From Frateuria terrea (GTDB taxonomy: Bacteria > Pseudomonadota > Gammaproteobacteria > Xanthomonadales > Rhodanobacteraceae): a stretch of 64,000 bases of DNA. The number at the start of each line of letters is the position of its first letter. Within the stretch, counting starts at the first letter, position 1. Below, piece by piece: positions 18,453 to 29,900 of the stretch. Location of the stretch: contig NZ_FOXL01000002.1 in assembly GCF_900115705.1 (NCBI RefSeq), positions 186,001 to 250,000 on the forward strand, given 5' to 3'. The position numbers and the translations under genes were made by a program. Below the pieces are notes generated by a model. That model was not told where the DNA came from. It ran no database searches and saw nothing but the letters and a program-made list of their open reading frames with translations.

Positions 18453-19487
18453 ATGACCCGCTTCGATCCGGCAGCTTTTCTCGAACCGCTGGAGGGCGAT
18501 TCGCCCACCGGCAGTGACCTGGAATACGACCCCGATTTTCTCGCCCTGGAACGCGCGGCGGCGCCGCGCGCGGAACGGGCCATCGGCGATGCCGTCAAGG
18601 CGGCCGAGGAGCCGGACTGGGACGAGGTCCGCTCGCTCGCCACCGGCCTGCTCGAGCGTTCCCGCGACCTGCGCGTGGCCACGCACCTGGCCACCGCCTG
18701 GATGCGCACGGGCGGGATGTCCGGCTGGGCGTCCGGCCTGGGCCTGATCCGCGGGTTGCTGGAAAACCATTGGGACGGCGTGCATCCGCAACTGGACGCG
18801 GAAGACGACAACGATCCCACCGCGCGCGTAAACGCGGTCGCGGCGATCGCCAATCCGCTGGGATTGCTCGGTTATTTCCGCAATACGCCATTCGTGCAGT
18901 CGCCGCGGCTAGGGCGGTTTTCGCTGCGCGACCTGCGCATCGCCAACGGCACGACGAAAACCGACGGTGGCGACGAGGCTTTGCCGAGCATGGCGGAAAT
19001 CGAGGCCTGTTGCCTGGACTGTCCGCAAGAGCAGCTCACCGAGACGCTGGAGGCGGTCACCCGCATCCTCGACGACGCCAAGGCCATCGACCAGGTGTTC
19101 AACGAACACGTCGGCACCGCCGGCCCGGACCTGAAGCCGCTGCTCAGCGATAGTTATGAGCTGAAGAAATTCATCGAGTCGCAGGTACAGCGGCGCAACC
19201 CGGCCGCGGCCGATGGCGACGCGGGCGATGCCGAAGGCGCCGAAGGGTCCGTCGCACCGGGGGCTCGAGCGAGTGTGCCCGGCCGCATCGAGACGCCGCA
19301 GGACGTCATGCGCCGCATCGACGAGATCTGCGATTACTACGCCCGCAGCGAACCCTCCAGCCCGGTGCCGCTGCTGCTGCGCCGCGCGCAACGTCTGGTC
19401 GGCAAGAACTTCCTCGACCTCCTCAAGGACCTCGCGCCCGGCGGTGTCAGCGAGATGGAAGTGATCTCGGGTCCCAGCGAGGAGTAA
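18453..19487 (+). CDS. tssA: Type VI secretion protein TssA (short form)
   Basis: This 344-residue protein has the ImpA N-terminal domain at about 8-120 (GDSPTGSDLEYDPDFLALER, then WMRTGGMSGWASGLGLIRGLLENHW) and a short C-terminal domain (PQDVMRRIDEICDYY, then VGKNFLDLLKDLAPGG). TssA caps the growing tail and links sheath assembly to the baseplate. Size and tail match the short class. A TATTAT box at 18415-18420 could be its -10. It is the only type VI gene on the + strand here and is separated from the main cluster by the two-partner secretion operon. Confidence 0.93.
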   Translation: MTRFDPAAFLEPLEGDSPTGSDLEYDPDFLALERAAAPRAERAIGDAVKAAEEPDWDEVRSLATGLLERSRDLRVATHLATAWMRTGGMSGWASGLGLIRGLLENHWDGVHPQLDAEDDNDPTARVNAVAAIANPLGLLGYFRNTPFVQSPRLGRFSLRDLRIANGTTKTDGGDEALPSMAEIEACCLDCPQEQLTETLEAVTRILDDAKAIDQVFNEHVGTAGPDLKPLLSDSYELKKFIESQVQRRNPAAADGDAGDAEGAEGSVAPGARASVPGRIETPQDVMRRIDEICDYYARSEPSSPVPLLLRRAQRLVGKNFLDLLKDLAPGGVSEMEVISGPSEE

Positions 19488-19488
19488 C

Positions 19489-19782
19489 GCGCTCTGCTCC
19501 TCTTCCCTTCGGGGAGAGGGTTTGGGGTGAGGGGCCGGGGCTCGCGGGACAGCTCGTTGGTTTGCGGGACTTGTTTGTCGCTCTTGCGGGATTTTCCCGT
19601 GGCTTGACCGGGAGCGAAGAGCTTCCGATCACCTTCGGCGCTCGATCGGAAGCCCGCCGCAGGCGAGCCCAGTCGCGGAAGCGCCCCGCAAGAACGATAA
19701 AAAAGCCCCCCCAACGGGCCTCCCCGCGAGGCCCGGCCCCTCACCCCATCCCCCTCCCCGCAGGAGAGAGGAAGCAGAGCGC
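19489..19782. repeat. Inverted pair of ~60-base intergenic repeats between convergent genes
   Basis: The left arm (19489-19548) and the right arm (19722-19782) are near-identical inverted copies. Both carry a purine-rich GGGGTGAGGGGCCGGG core when read outward from their gene. The left arm begins two bases after the tssA stop and the right arm ends just before the stop of the 19784-20902 gene. The ~170-base spacer holds no credible ORF. The pair could form one large hairpin in either transcript and act as a two-way terminator. The arms resemble intergenic repeats common in xanthomonads. Confidence 0.75.
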
Positions 19783-19783
19783 G

Positions 19784-20902
19784 TCAGCGCACGCCCTTGC
19801 ACATGGGTGCGCCGGAGCGCACGAACAGCTGGCGCACGGCCGGATCCCAGCTCAGCGACAGGCCGCCCGGGAGGCCTACGGTGGCGTTGGCGTCCGCACT
19901 CTGCTCGAACGGACCGGCCGAGGCGCTGGCGCCGTCGGCATAGCCAACGGTCGCGGAGATGCGGTAAGCGACCGGGTCGATGCAGGCCGACGTGTCGATC
20001 GCTTGCGCGACGGTGGCGCCGTAGCCCTCCAGCGGCGGCAGTGTGCCCTTGCCCAACGCTACGGTGCGCGGATCGCTGTGGCCGCACACTGCGTCGAGCG
20101 AGTAGCCCACGGTGAATTTCGGCGCAGGCACCACCTGCACGGCAACGGCCGCTTCCGGTTGCGCGCCGCAGCCGACCAGGAAAGCCTTGTGCTGGGGCCG
20201 CACGTGGAATACGTAGCTGCCCGGCTTGAGCGCCGCGGTGTCCGGCCACTCGAACTCGATGCGCGTCGGCAGCACGTTGGTGAGGCGCGGCTGCGAGGGC
20301 AGCGGCGCACCGCTGGCGTCGGTGGCGGTTACCTGCGGGTCCGGACACTGCGGGTCGGCCAGCTCGCTGCCCAGCAGCGCCAGCGCCATCGGCTTGCCCG
20401 TGCCGCGCAACGCGAACAGCGGCGCGTGGTCGGAGGTTTCCACGCGATCGATCGTCGCCTGCATCGGCTTGCCTTCGGCCGGCGCCTGCGCCAGCTGGCG
20501 TACCGACAGCGCCAGCGCCTGGGCCATGGCCGCCGACTCGCCCGCGCGGCAGGCCTCGGCGGCGTCCGCGAAGTCGCTGGCCAGCCCGGCGGCCGCATGG
20601 GCGCGCAGGACGCGGCCTCGATCGCGGTCGTCCAATGCCGTCAGCGGCTGGGTGCTGCGGTCGGCGAGCGTCGCGCGCAGGTCCTGCGCCAACGCCTGCA
20701 ACTGCCGTGCGACGGCCGCGGTGTCGGCGCGCCCGGCCAGCCGCTGCCGCGCGGCATCGAGCTGGCCGGCCACGCTGCCCGGCGTCAACCGCGGTGACAG
20801 CTGCGCGCCGGCGGGCGTGGCCGCCGCCAGCAGCAGCCCGATTGCAGCCAACACCCGCAACGAACGGCAGGCCGCGCGTCGGCGCGGCAGGGCCTCATTC
20901 AT
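19784..20902 (-). CDS. Secreted protein of unknown function, third gene of the two-partner secretion operon
   Basis: I do not recognise a named family in this 372-residue protein. A signal peptide is clear (LRVLAAIGLLLAAATPAGAQ). A helical N-terminal part (about 35-150) is followed by a likely beta-rich part with Ig-like spacing (IEFEWPDTAALKPGSYVFHV, KFTVGYSLDAVCG). Six cysteines occur in the mature part, so disulfides are likely in the periplasm or outside. Its ATG overlaps the end of the exoprotein gene by eight bases, so it is translated from the same message. It could assist folding, anchoring or processing of the exoprotein. Confidence 0.75.
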   Translation of the reverse strand: MNEALPRRRAACRSLRVLAAIGLLLAAATPAGAQLSPRLTPGSVAGQLDAARQRLAGRADTAAVARQLQALAQDLRATLADRSTQPLTALDDRDRGRVLRAHAAAGLASDFADAAEACRAGESAAMAQALALSVRQLAQAPAEGKPMQATIDRVETSDHAPLFALRGTGKPMALALLGSELADPQCPDPQVTATDASGAPLPSQPRLTNVLPTRIEFEWPDTAALKPGSYVFHVRPQHKAFLVGCGAQPEAAVAVQVVPAPKFTVGYSLDAVCGHSDPRTVALGKGTLPPLEGYGATVAQAIDTSACIDPVAYRISATVGYADGASASAGPFEQSADANATVGLPGGLSLSWDPAVRQLFVRSGAPMCKGVR

Positions 20903-23900
20903 CGCATTCCTCCATCTCCGGATCGCAAGCCTGCTGGTCCGGCGGCAGCAGGATGCCGGACGGCACGATGCCGAACGAGCGATAGTTGGCCGAGATCACG
21001 CTGGGATCGATATAGACGTCCGTGTGGTTGTTGGCGTTCTGCGCGCGGCTGGTGAACAGCGAGGTCGGCACGTTGACGCTGGAGCCGCCGGTCAGCGGCA
21101 GCACGCCGCCGCTGCCGTTGACCGCATAGAAGTACGCCGGCGGCATGCCGACCAGGTCGACCGCCTGCGGTCCGGTGCCGGTGACGTAGATCGGTGCGTC
21201 CGAACTGCCGATGCGACCGGTGGAAGAGAAGCTCCCTTCGCCGTCGTACAGCCAGGTGTTGCCGACCTGCAGCAGGTCGCCGCCGGTCACACCGAGGTAG
21301 AGCCGGGAGGTACCGGCGTCGACGGTGAAGCTGCTGCCACCCACCGAAGCGAGCGTGAGCGTCTGTGCGTTGGTCAGGCTGAAGCCAGCGCGCGAAGAGA
21401 AGTCGCCAAGGGTGCCGATGTAGTTGGCCAGCGGGCTGATCGCGGTGCCGAGGCTGGTCACGCCACCGGCATGGCCGGAGAGCGTGTTGGCGACGATGCT
21501 GCCGCCCTGCCCTTCGGTGATCGCGCCAGAGGAGGTGAGCGTGGTGGCCTTGCCGCTGATCTTGCCGTTGACCAGCAGGTCGCCCCGGGTGGTCGTGAGG
21601 CTGACGCTGCTGCCGCCGTCGAGCGGGCCGGTCACGGTCAGCGATGGGCCGTTGCTCAAGGTGAAGCCAGCCGCCGTGAACGCACCCAGCGTGTCGACGC
21701 GGTTGGCGCCCGCGAGCGAAGCCGCGCCGGAGGCGTGGCCGGTCAGGATGTGCGCGTTGAGGCTGCCGGCGCCGCTCTCGCTGATCGCGCCGTTCACCGC
21801 CAGCGTCGTGGTGTCGCCGGTGAGCGAGCCGGCGATGGTGAGGTTGCCGCCGGTGGTCAGCGTGGTGCTGCCACCGCCGTCGACGGTGCCGTTCACGGTC
21901 AGCGCGCGGGTGCTGGTGAGCGCCAGGCCGTTCGCGCTGAAGTTGCCCAGCGCGCCGATGGCGTTGGCCTGGTCCAGCGTGGTGCTGCCGGACGAATGGC
22001 CGCTCAGGCTGTCGGCGCTGATCAGGCCGCCGGCGGTCTGGCTGATCCGCCCACCCGACTGCAGGGTCACGGCGCCGCCGTGGACCGTCCGGCTGAGCGC
22101 CAGGTCGCCGGCGGATTCCAGCGCGATGGTGTTGCCGGCGAGCGCGGTATTGACCGACAGCGTGCCGGCCGTGGTGGCCAGGGAGAGATTGCCGCCGCTG
22201 GCGGTCAGCGGTCCGTTCACCGCCAGCGCCTTGCCGTTGCGCAGGGCGAAGTCGCGGGCGCTGAAAGTGCCCAACGTGTCGATCCGGTTGTCGCCCTCCA
22301 GCGCAACGTCACCGCCGGCCTGGCCGGACAGCGTGCCTGCGGTGATGCGCCCGTGGCTGCCCTGGTCGATGGCGCCCGCAATGTTCAGCGTCGCCGCGGT
22401 GCCGGCCAGCGAGCCATTGACGGTCAGGCCGCCCGCAGTGGTGGTGAGCGTGGTGCTGGCGCCGCCGTCGACCGCGCCGCTGACGGTGAGTGCCTTGCCA
22501 TTGGTGAAGTTCAACCCGGCCGCATCGAGATTGCCCAGGTTGCTGACCGAATTGTTGCCGGTGAGGCTCGCGCTGCCACCGGCATGCCCTTCGAGCGTAT
22601 CGGCAATGACGCGCCCGCCGCCGGTCTCGCTCAGCGTGCCGGTCGCGCTGAGCCGCGTGCCGGCGCCCTTGACCGTGCCGCTTACCGCCAGGTTGCCGGC
22701 GGCATCCAGCGAGGTGCTGGCGCCGCCGTCGACCGTGCCCGCCACGCGCAGGTTCTGTGCGTCGTGCAGGCTCAGGCCCGCCGCCTGGAAGTTGCCCAGC
22801 GTGCCGATCAGGTTGGCACCGTTGAGGGTGGCCGCGCCGCTGGCCTGTCCGGCAAGGGTGTCGGCGACGATCTTGCCGCTGGCGCCCTCGCTGATCGTGC
22901 CGTTGGCCGAAAGCGAAGTGGCATCGCCCTGCACCGTGCCGTTGATGCGCAGGTCGCCGCCCGTGTTGATGGCCGTGCTGGCGCCGCCGGCGACCGTACC
23001 AGTGACCGTCAGCGCCCGGTCGCTAGTGAGGCTGAAACCGTTGGCGGTGAAGTTGCCGAGCGCCGAGATGGCGTTGGCCTGATCGAGCACGGTGCTGCCG
23101 CCGGACTGGCCGCTCAGCGTGCCGGCGGTGATCAGGCCCGTGGCGGTCTGGCTGATCGAGCCGCTCGACTTGAGGCTGACGGTATTGCCCTGGATCGTTT
23201 TGCCAAGCACCAGGTTGGCGGCCGAATCCAGAGCGACGGTGCCACCGCTTAGCGCCGAGTTCACGGCCAGCGCGCCAACGGTGGTGGTGAGCGCGATGTT
23301 GCCCGTATCGACACCCAGGCTGCCGTTCAAGACAAGTGCCTGGCCGTTGGTCAACGCGAAGTTGGCCGCGTTGAAATTGCCTAGCGTGCCGACGTGGTTG
23401 GAGCGCGTCAGGGTGACACCGCCGCTCGCCTGGCCGCTCAACGTGCCGGTGGCGAGGTTGCCGCTGGCGCCCTCGGTGATCGCGCCACCCACGTCGAGCG
23501 TGGTGGCGGCGGCACTGAGCGTGTCGTCGATGGCCAGGTTGCCGGCGACGGTCAGCGCCGCCGTGCCGGCCACCGTGACCGGCCCGGCGAGGGTCAGTCC
23601 GCGGGTGTTGGTGAGTGCCAGGTTGGCCGCACTGAAACTGGCCAGGTTGCCCAGTTGGTTGGCCCCGGCCAGGCTGACGTCACCAACGGCGCTGCCAGTG
23701 AGCGTGCCCGCCGTGATCGAGCCGCCGCTCTGCGCGATCCCCGCGCCGGACTGCAGGCTGACCTGGCCGCTGCCGGCGTCGATGCTGCCGCCGGACTGGC
23801 TGATGCCCATGCCTTGCAGGTCGATGGCCCCACCGCTGATGTCGCCGGTGATCGTCAGCAGGCCGCCGCTGCTGGTGATGGCGACGCCGGTGCTGCCGCC

Positions 23901-26900
23901 GTCGACCGGTCCGGCGATGGCCAGGCTGCCACTGTTGAGCAAGGTGAAGCCGTCGGCGCTGAAGCTGTCGAGCTGGCCGATCGCGTTGCTCTGTCCCAGG
24001 AGGACGGTGCCGCCGGCGCTACCGGTCAGGTGGGCGGCGGTAAGCGTGCCGGCGGTCTGCGTGATGTCGCCCGCGGTGCTGGAGAGCGTCAGGGTGTTCG
24101 CCGCGGTCACGGCGTCGCCCAGGGTCAGGCCATCGCGCCCGCTCAACGAGACGTTGGCGCCGCTGAGCGCGCCGCCGGTACCGAGCACGCCCCCGTTGGA
24201 GGCGAGCACCAGGTCGGCGGTGCCGGTGTCGATGGCACCGACAGGGAGCGTCAGCACGCCGTCGGCGATCAGGCTGACGCCGGTGTCGGGCGCATTGGCG
24301 AGCAGCGCGACCGTCAGGTCGCCGGCATCGTGCACGGCGATGCCCGCGCCGGTGAGGCTGACGGCGCCAGCGAAGTGGTTGCCGGTGTTGGAAAGCGTGA
24401 TCGCCCCTGTGCCGGCATCGAGGACGCCCAGGCCCTGGACGTCCAGCGCCCCGGACTGGGTGATGGCGCCGCCGTGGCTGGTGGCGGAGAGGTCGCCGCC
24501 GATGGTGCCGCTGCCCAGGCCCAGGTTGCCGGTGCTGGTCGCAGTCAGGGCACCGGTGTTGAGCGTGCCCAGCACCAACGCGTTGGCGTCGGTGACGAGG
24601 ATGTCGCCACCGGCCAGGTTCACGCTGCCCTGGAAATCGTTGAGCGCGCCCAGCGTGATCAGGCCGGTGCCCGCGTTGATCGTGGCGGTGCCGGTGACGG
24701 TGAGCGCGCCGGTCTGGGTGATATCGCCGCCGCTGCTGTCGAGGTCGAGCGTGCCGATGATAGTGCTCGCGCCCAGTGCCAGGTTGCCATGGCTGGTGAC
24801 CGACAGCGCGCCGGTGGTGAGCGTCCCCAGGCTCAGGGCGTTCTTGTCGGCGATGCCGACGGTGCCGCCGGTCAGGGCGACGGTATCCGTGAAGTCGTTG
24901 TTGCCGTCGGTCAGCGTGATCGCACCAGTGCCGGCGTCGATCGAACTGGTGCCGGTGACGGTCAGCCCGCCGCTGGCCTGGCTGATGGTGCCGCCGTTGC
25001 TGGAGGCGGTCAGCACGCCGTTGACCGTGCCCTGCCCGAGTACCAGGTTGCCGTGGCTGGTAACGGTGAGGTAGCCGGTGTTCTGCGTGGCCAGGGTCAG
25101 CAGGTTGGCGTCGGCGATGGTGGTGTCGCCGCCGGTCAGCGCGACGTCGCCCTGGAAATCGTTGCCGGCCGCGGCCAGCGAAACGCTGCCTGTGCCGGCG
25201 CCGACCGTGGTGGTACCGGCGACGTCGAGCGTGCCGCCAACCTGGCTGATGGCTGCGTTGGTGCTGGCCAGGGTCAGCTTGTTCCTGGCAACGATGTTGT
25301 CGTTGAGGATCAGGCCGCCGTCGCCGCGCAGCGAGACGTTCTTGCCGCCCAGGTCGGCGCTGGTGCTGAAGCTGCCCCCCGCGCCCAGCGTCAGGTCGCC
25401 GTTGCCGGTGTCGATCGCACCCAGCGCGACCAGGTCCAGCGCGCCGCCCGCGATCAGGCTCACCGAGCCGTCGGTGCCGGCGTCCAGCGCGGCCATGTGC
25501 AGATCGCCCATGGTCTGCACCGAGACCCCGGCGCCCTGCGCGCTGACCAGTCCGGTGAAGGCATTGCCACTGTCGTCCAGCAGCAGCGCGCCGCTCCCCG
25601 CCTGCAGGGTCACCGCCCCCGCGCCCGCCGCCTGGACGATGCTGCCCGATTGCGTGATCCCGGTACCGGCGAGCGACAAGGTGCCTGTGCCCAGCGTTGA
25701 CGCGCCCAGCAGCAGCGCGTTGCTGCCGTTGTCCAGCGCCACGTCGAAGGCGCCGCTGTTGAGCAGGCTCACCGCGCCGTGGAAATCGTTCCCCGCCGCG
25801 TTCAGGGTGATGGCGTTGGCGCCGGCGTCGATGGTGCTGGTGCCGGTGACCGCGAGTCCGCCGCCCTGGGTGATCGCGCCATCGTTGCTCGTGGCGGCCA
25901 GATCGCCCCCTACGCTGCCGCTGCCCAGGTCGAGCGCGCCATGGCTGACCACGGTGAGGCCGCCCGTGGCGAGCGTGCCCAGGGTCAGGCCGTTGCCGTC
26001 GGTTACCGCGGTGGTGCCGCCGGCAAGGCCGACGGTGCCGGCGAAGTCGTTGCCCGCGTTGGTCAGGGTGATGGCGTTGCTGCCGGCATGGAAGTCCGCG
26101 TTGCCGCCGACCAGGAATGCGTTGCCCTGGGTGATGTCACCGCCGGTGGTGGTCACCGACAGATCGCCGTTCACCGCGAGCGCGCCGGCGCCGAAGCTCT
26201 GGCTGCTGGTGCTCAGGCTGGCCAGGCGGCCGTTCGCGCCGCCGCCTACCGCACCACCGAAGCTGACGCCGCCGTTGCCGGCGTCGATGGTCAGCGCGCG
26301 GGCCGTCGCGTCGGCGTTGTCGACGGTACCGGCAAAGCCCGCCGAGCCACTGCTGCTGGCAAGCGTGACATCGGCGCCCAGCAACACGGTGCCGTAACTC
26401 TGGCTGCCACCGGTGCTGACGTCGCCGTCCAGGGTCAGCGTGCCGGTGCCGGTCTGCGTCAGGCCGCCCGTGCCGCTGACCGTGCCGGCCAGCGTGAGGT
26501 TGGTGCCGGCATCGGTCTGCAGGGTGCCGCCGCCGGCGCCCAGCGCCAGCGTGCGATCCAGCACCAGCGATGCGGTGTTCTCCAGCGTGCCGCCATCGAG
26601 GGTCAGCGTGCCGGTGGTCGCGCCCAGGTTGGCATTGCTGGAGACCGAGAGCGTGCCCCCGCTCAGCGTCGTGCCGCCGCCGTAGGTGTTGGCGCCGCTC
26701 AGCGTTTCGCTGCCGCCGGCCAGGGCGAGCCCGCCGCTGCCGCCGATGATGCCGCTGAAGCTGCCCGACGCATTGGCCAGCGTCAGCGTGTTGCCGCCCA
26801 GGGCCACCGTGCCGGCGCCGCCCAGGCTGGCAATGGTTGCGCCGGTGCTGCTGCCGGAGATGTCGAGCGTGCCGTCGGCGGTCACGCCATGGGAGCCGGC

Positions 26901-29900
26901 CACGCTGCCTGCACCGGCCAGCGCCAGCGTGCCGGCGGCAATGTCGGTGGCGCCGGTGTAGGTGTTGATGCCGGAAAGAGTGAGCTTGCCGCTGCCCGTC
27001 TTCGCGAGGTCGCCGCTGCCGCTGATCACGCCGGACAGGCCGAGGTCGGCGCCGGTCTGCAGCGTGCCGTTGCCGAGCAGGGTCACGCTGCGCGCGCTGG
27101 TGAACGCGCCGGAGGTGGCGAGCGTGCCGCCGTTGAAGACGAGATTGCCCGACGCCGCGCCGAGGTTGGCGTCGCTGGAGATCGTCAGCACGCCGCCGTC
27201 GAGCGTGGTGCCGCCGGTATAGAGGTTGCTGCCGCCGAGCGTCTGGTTGCCGTTGGCCAGCACGAGACCGCCGCTGCCGCCGATCGCGCCGCCGAAGCTG
27301 CCGGAGGCGTTGCTCAGCGTCAGTGTCTTCCCGCCCAGAAGCACCACGCCGCTGCCATCGAGACTGGCGATGGTCGCGCCCGAGGTCGTGCCCGAGACAT
27401 CGAAGGTGCCGTTCGCCACGACGCCGCTGGATGCCGCGACGCTGCCGGTGCCGCTGAGCTTCAGCGTGCCGGCGCTGATGGTGGTGGCGCCGCCGTAGGT
27501 GTTGACGCCGGCGAGTGTTTCGCTGCCGCCGGCGACGCTGAGCCCGCCGGTCCCTCCGATCACGCCAGCGAAGCTGCCGGTGGCGTTGCTCAGCGTGAGC
27601 GTCTGGCCGCCCAGCGCCACCGTGCCGCTACCGTCCAGGCTGGTGATCGACGCGCCCGACGTGGTGCCGGAGATGTCGAGCGTGCCGTCGGCAGTGACGC
27701 CGCTGGAGGCGGCCACGCTGCCCGCGCCCGACAGCGCCAGCGTGCCCGCGGCGACGTCGGTCGCGCCGGTGTAGGTCTCGATGCCCGAGAGCGTCAGCTT
27801 GCCGGTGCCGGTCTTGGTGAGGTTGCCGGCGCCGCTGATCAGACCCGAAAGCGTGAGGTCGGCCCCGGTCTGCAGCGTGCCGCTGCCCTGCAGCACGATC
27901 GCGCGCGCGCTGCTGAAAGCGCCCGTGTTGTTGAGCGTGCCGCCATTGAACGTCAGGTCGCCGGTGCCCGCGCCCAGGTTGGCGTCGGCGGCGACCTTGA
28001 GGGTGCCGGCGTTGATGGTGGTGCCGCCGCCGTAGGTATTGGTGCCGCTGAGCGTGAGCGTGCCGGCGCCGGACTTGGTCAGCCGCCCGCTTCCGCTGAT
28101 GGTGCCGGACAGGGTGAGGGCGGCGCCCGCCTGCACGGTGCCGTTGCCCAGCAAAGCGATGTCGCGGGCACTGCTGAAGGCGGCGCTGGTCGCGAGCGTG
28201 CCGCCATTGAAGGTCAAGCCGCCGGTGGACTTGCCGAGGCTGCCGTCGCCCGACACCGTCAGCACGCCGCCGCTGAGCGTGGTGCCGCCGCTGTAGGTGT
28301 TGGTGCCGCTGAGCGTCTGCGTCCCGCCGGCCAGCACCAGGCTGCCGCCGGAACCTTTGATGACGCCGCTGAACACGCCGCCGTTGGCGTTGCTCAAGGT
28401 CAGCGCGTTCCCGCCCAGGTTGGCCAGGCCGTTGCCGTCCAGGCCACCGATGCTGGCGCCGCTGCCCAGGCCGGAGATGTCGAGCGTGCCGCTCACGCTG
28501 TGCACCATGCCGGCCACGGAAAGACCGCCGCTGCCGCCGACCGTCAGCGCATCGGTGAGGTTGACGCGACCGCCCGCACCGGGGGTGAGCACCAGGCCAG
28601 CGGTGCCGCTGGTGGTCACTGCCGCGTCGATGTTGACGTCGTTGACCGCGCTGAGCGTGAGCGTGTGGGCCGCCCAGCTGAGCGTCTGTTCCACGTTGAT
28701 GTTGCCGGCTGTGCCCGAGGCACCCATCGACGACGTGATGGTGACATCGCTGGACGAGAGGTTGCCCTGCAACGTGGCCGCGGTCATGTCGCCGCCGCTG
28801 CTGCTGATGGTGAAGTCGACCGGGTCGATCAGCCACATGCCGCTGCGGCCAAGGGCCGCATGCGTATCTACGCGGGTGGTGTCGGCGATCTGCACGTGCC
28901 CGGCCGAGGTCTCCACGAAGCCGCCGTCGCCGCCCTGGGCGCCGCCGCGGGCGCTGAACTGACCGGCGACACGCGTGTCGTGGTCGCTCCACACCACGAT
29001 CGAACCGCCCTTCCCCGACTGCGTGGCATCGGCGCTCAGCCTGGCCCCGGCGTCGATGGTGCTGGTGGAGGAGCGCAGCAGGCCTTCCCCGCCTTGCGCG
29101 CCGCCGCCGACGCGGATGCGGCCGCCACCCTGCGCGCCGGAGGCATCGACGCTGCCGCTCACCGCCACGTTGCGGTCGGACAACAGCTGCACGCTGCCGC
29201 CGTGCACGCCGGTCGCGTCGATGCTGCCGCTGTCCGTCGTGTCGCCGCCGCGGGCGACCAGCCGCACGACGCCACCGTCGTGGCTGATCGCGCCGGCGTC
29301 GATCACGCCCGAGTTGTTGACCAGGTTGGTGAACAGATCGCGCGCTGCAGCGGCCTCAAGTACCACAGTACCGCCGTCGGCCTGCAGCGTACCCGTATTG
29401 TTCAACGCCGCCTTGGCGTCCAGGCGATGCTTGAGCTCGCCGGTGATCTGGACGTTTATCAGTCCATCTCCGTCGAAGTCGAGCACCGCATGGTCGGCGC
29501 CATCGAGGTTGATCCGGCCGTAGTTGGCCAGGATCACGCCATCGTTCTGTACGCTGCCGCCGATCAGGCTGACCGAGCCACCGCTGGCTGCGGCGATGGT
29601 GCCGTGGTTGACGATGCCGGCCCCGCCGCCGACCGCGTTGAGGTTGAAGTGGCTGGAGAGGAAATCGGCAGGCGTCAGATCCAGCGTGCTGGCTACCAGG
29701 CCACCCACGTTCACCTGCGCGGTCGTGCCGAAAATGATGCCGTGGGTGTTGATCAGGAACACCTGCCCGTTGGAGCTGATCTGGCCGAAGATCTGGCTGG
29801 GGTTCTGGTCGAGGATGCGGTTGAGCGCCACCGCCGAGGTGCCCGGCTGGTTGAAGCGCACCGTGGCGTCCTGGCCCAGGTTGAAGCTCTGCCAGTCCAG

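Noticed and set aside
20895-21400. CdiA-like toxin at the C-terminus of the exoprotein
   Set aside because: No VENN motif or pretoxin region is seen, the end is a short acidic tail, and no immunity gene follows.
21390-28560. Regular direct repeats that could be mistaken for a CRISPR array
   Set aside because: The repeats are in frame, 250-320 bases long and degenerate, and encode beta-helix units; there are no short identical repeats with unique spacers and no cas genes.
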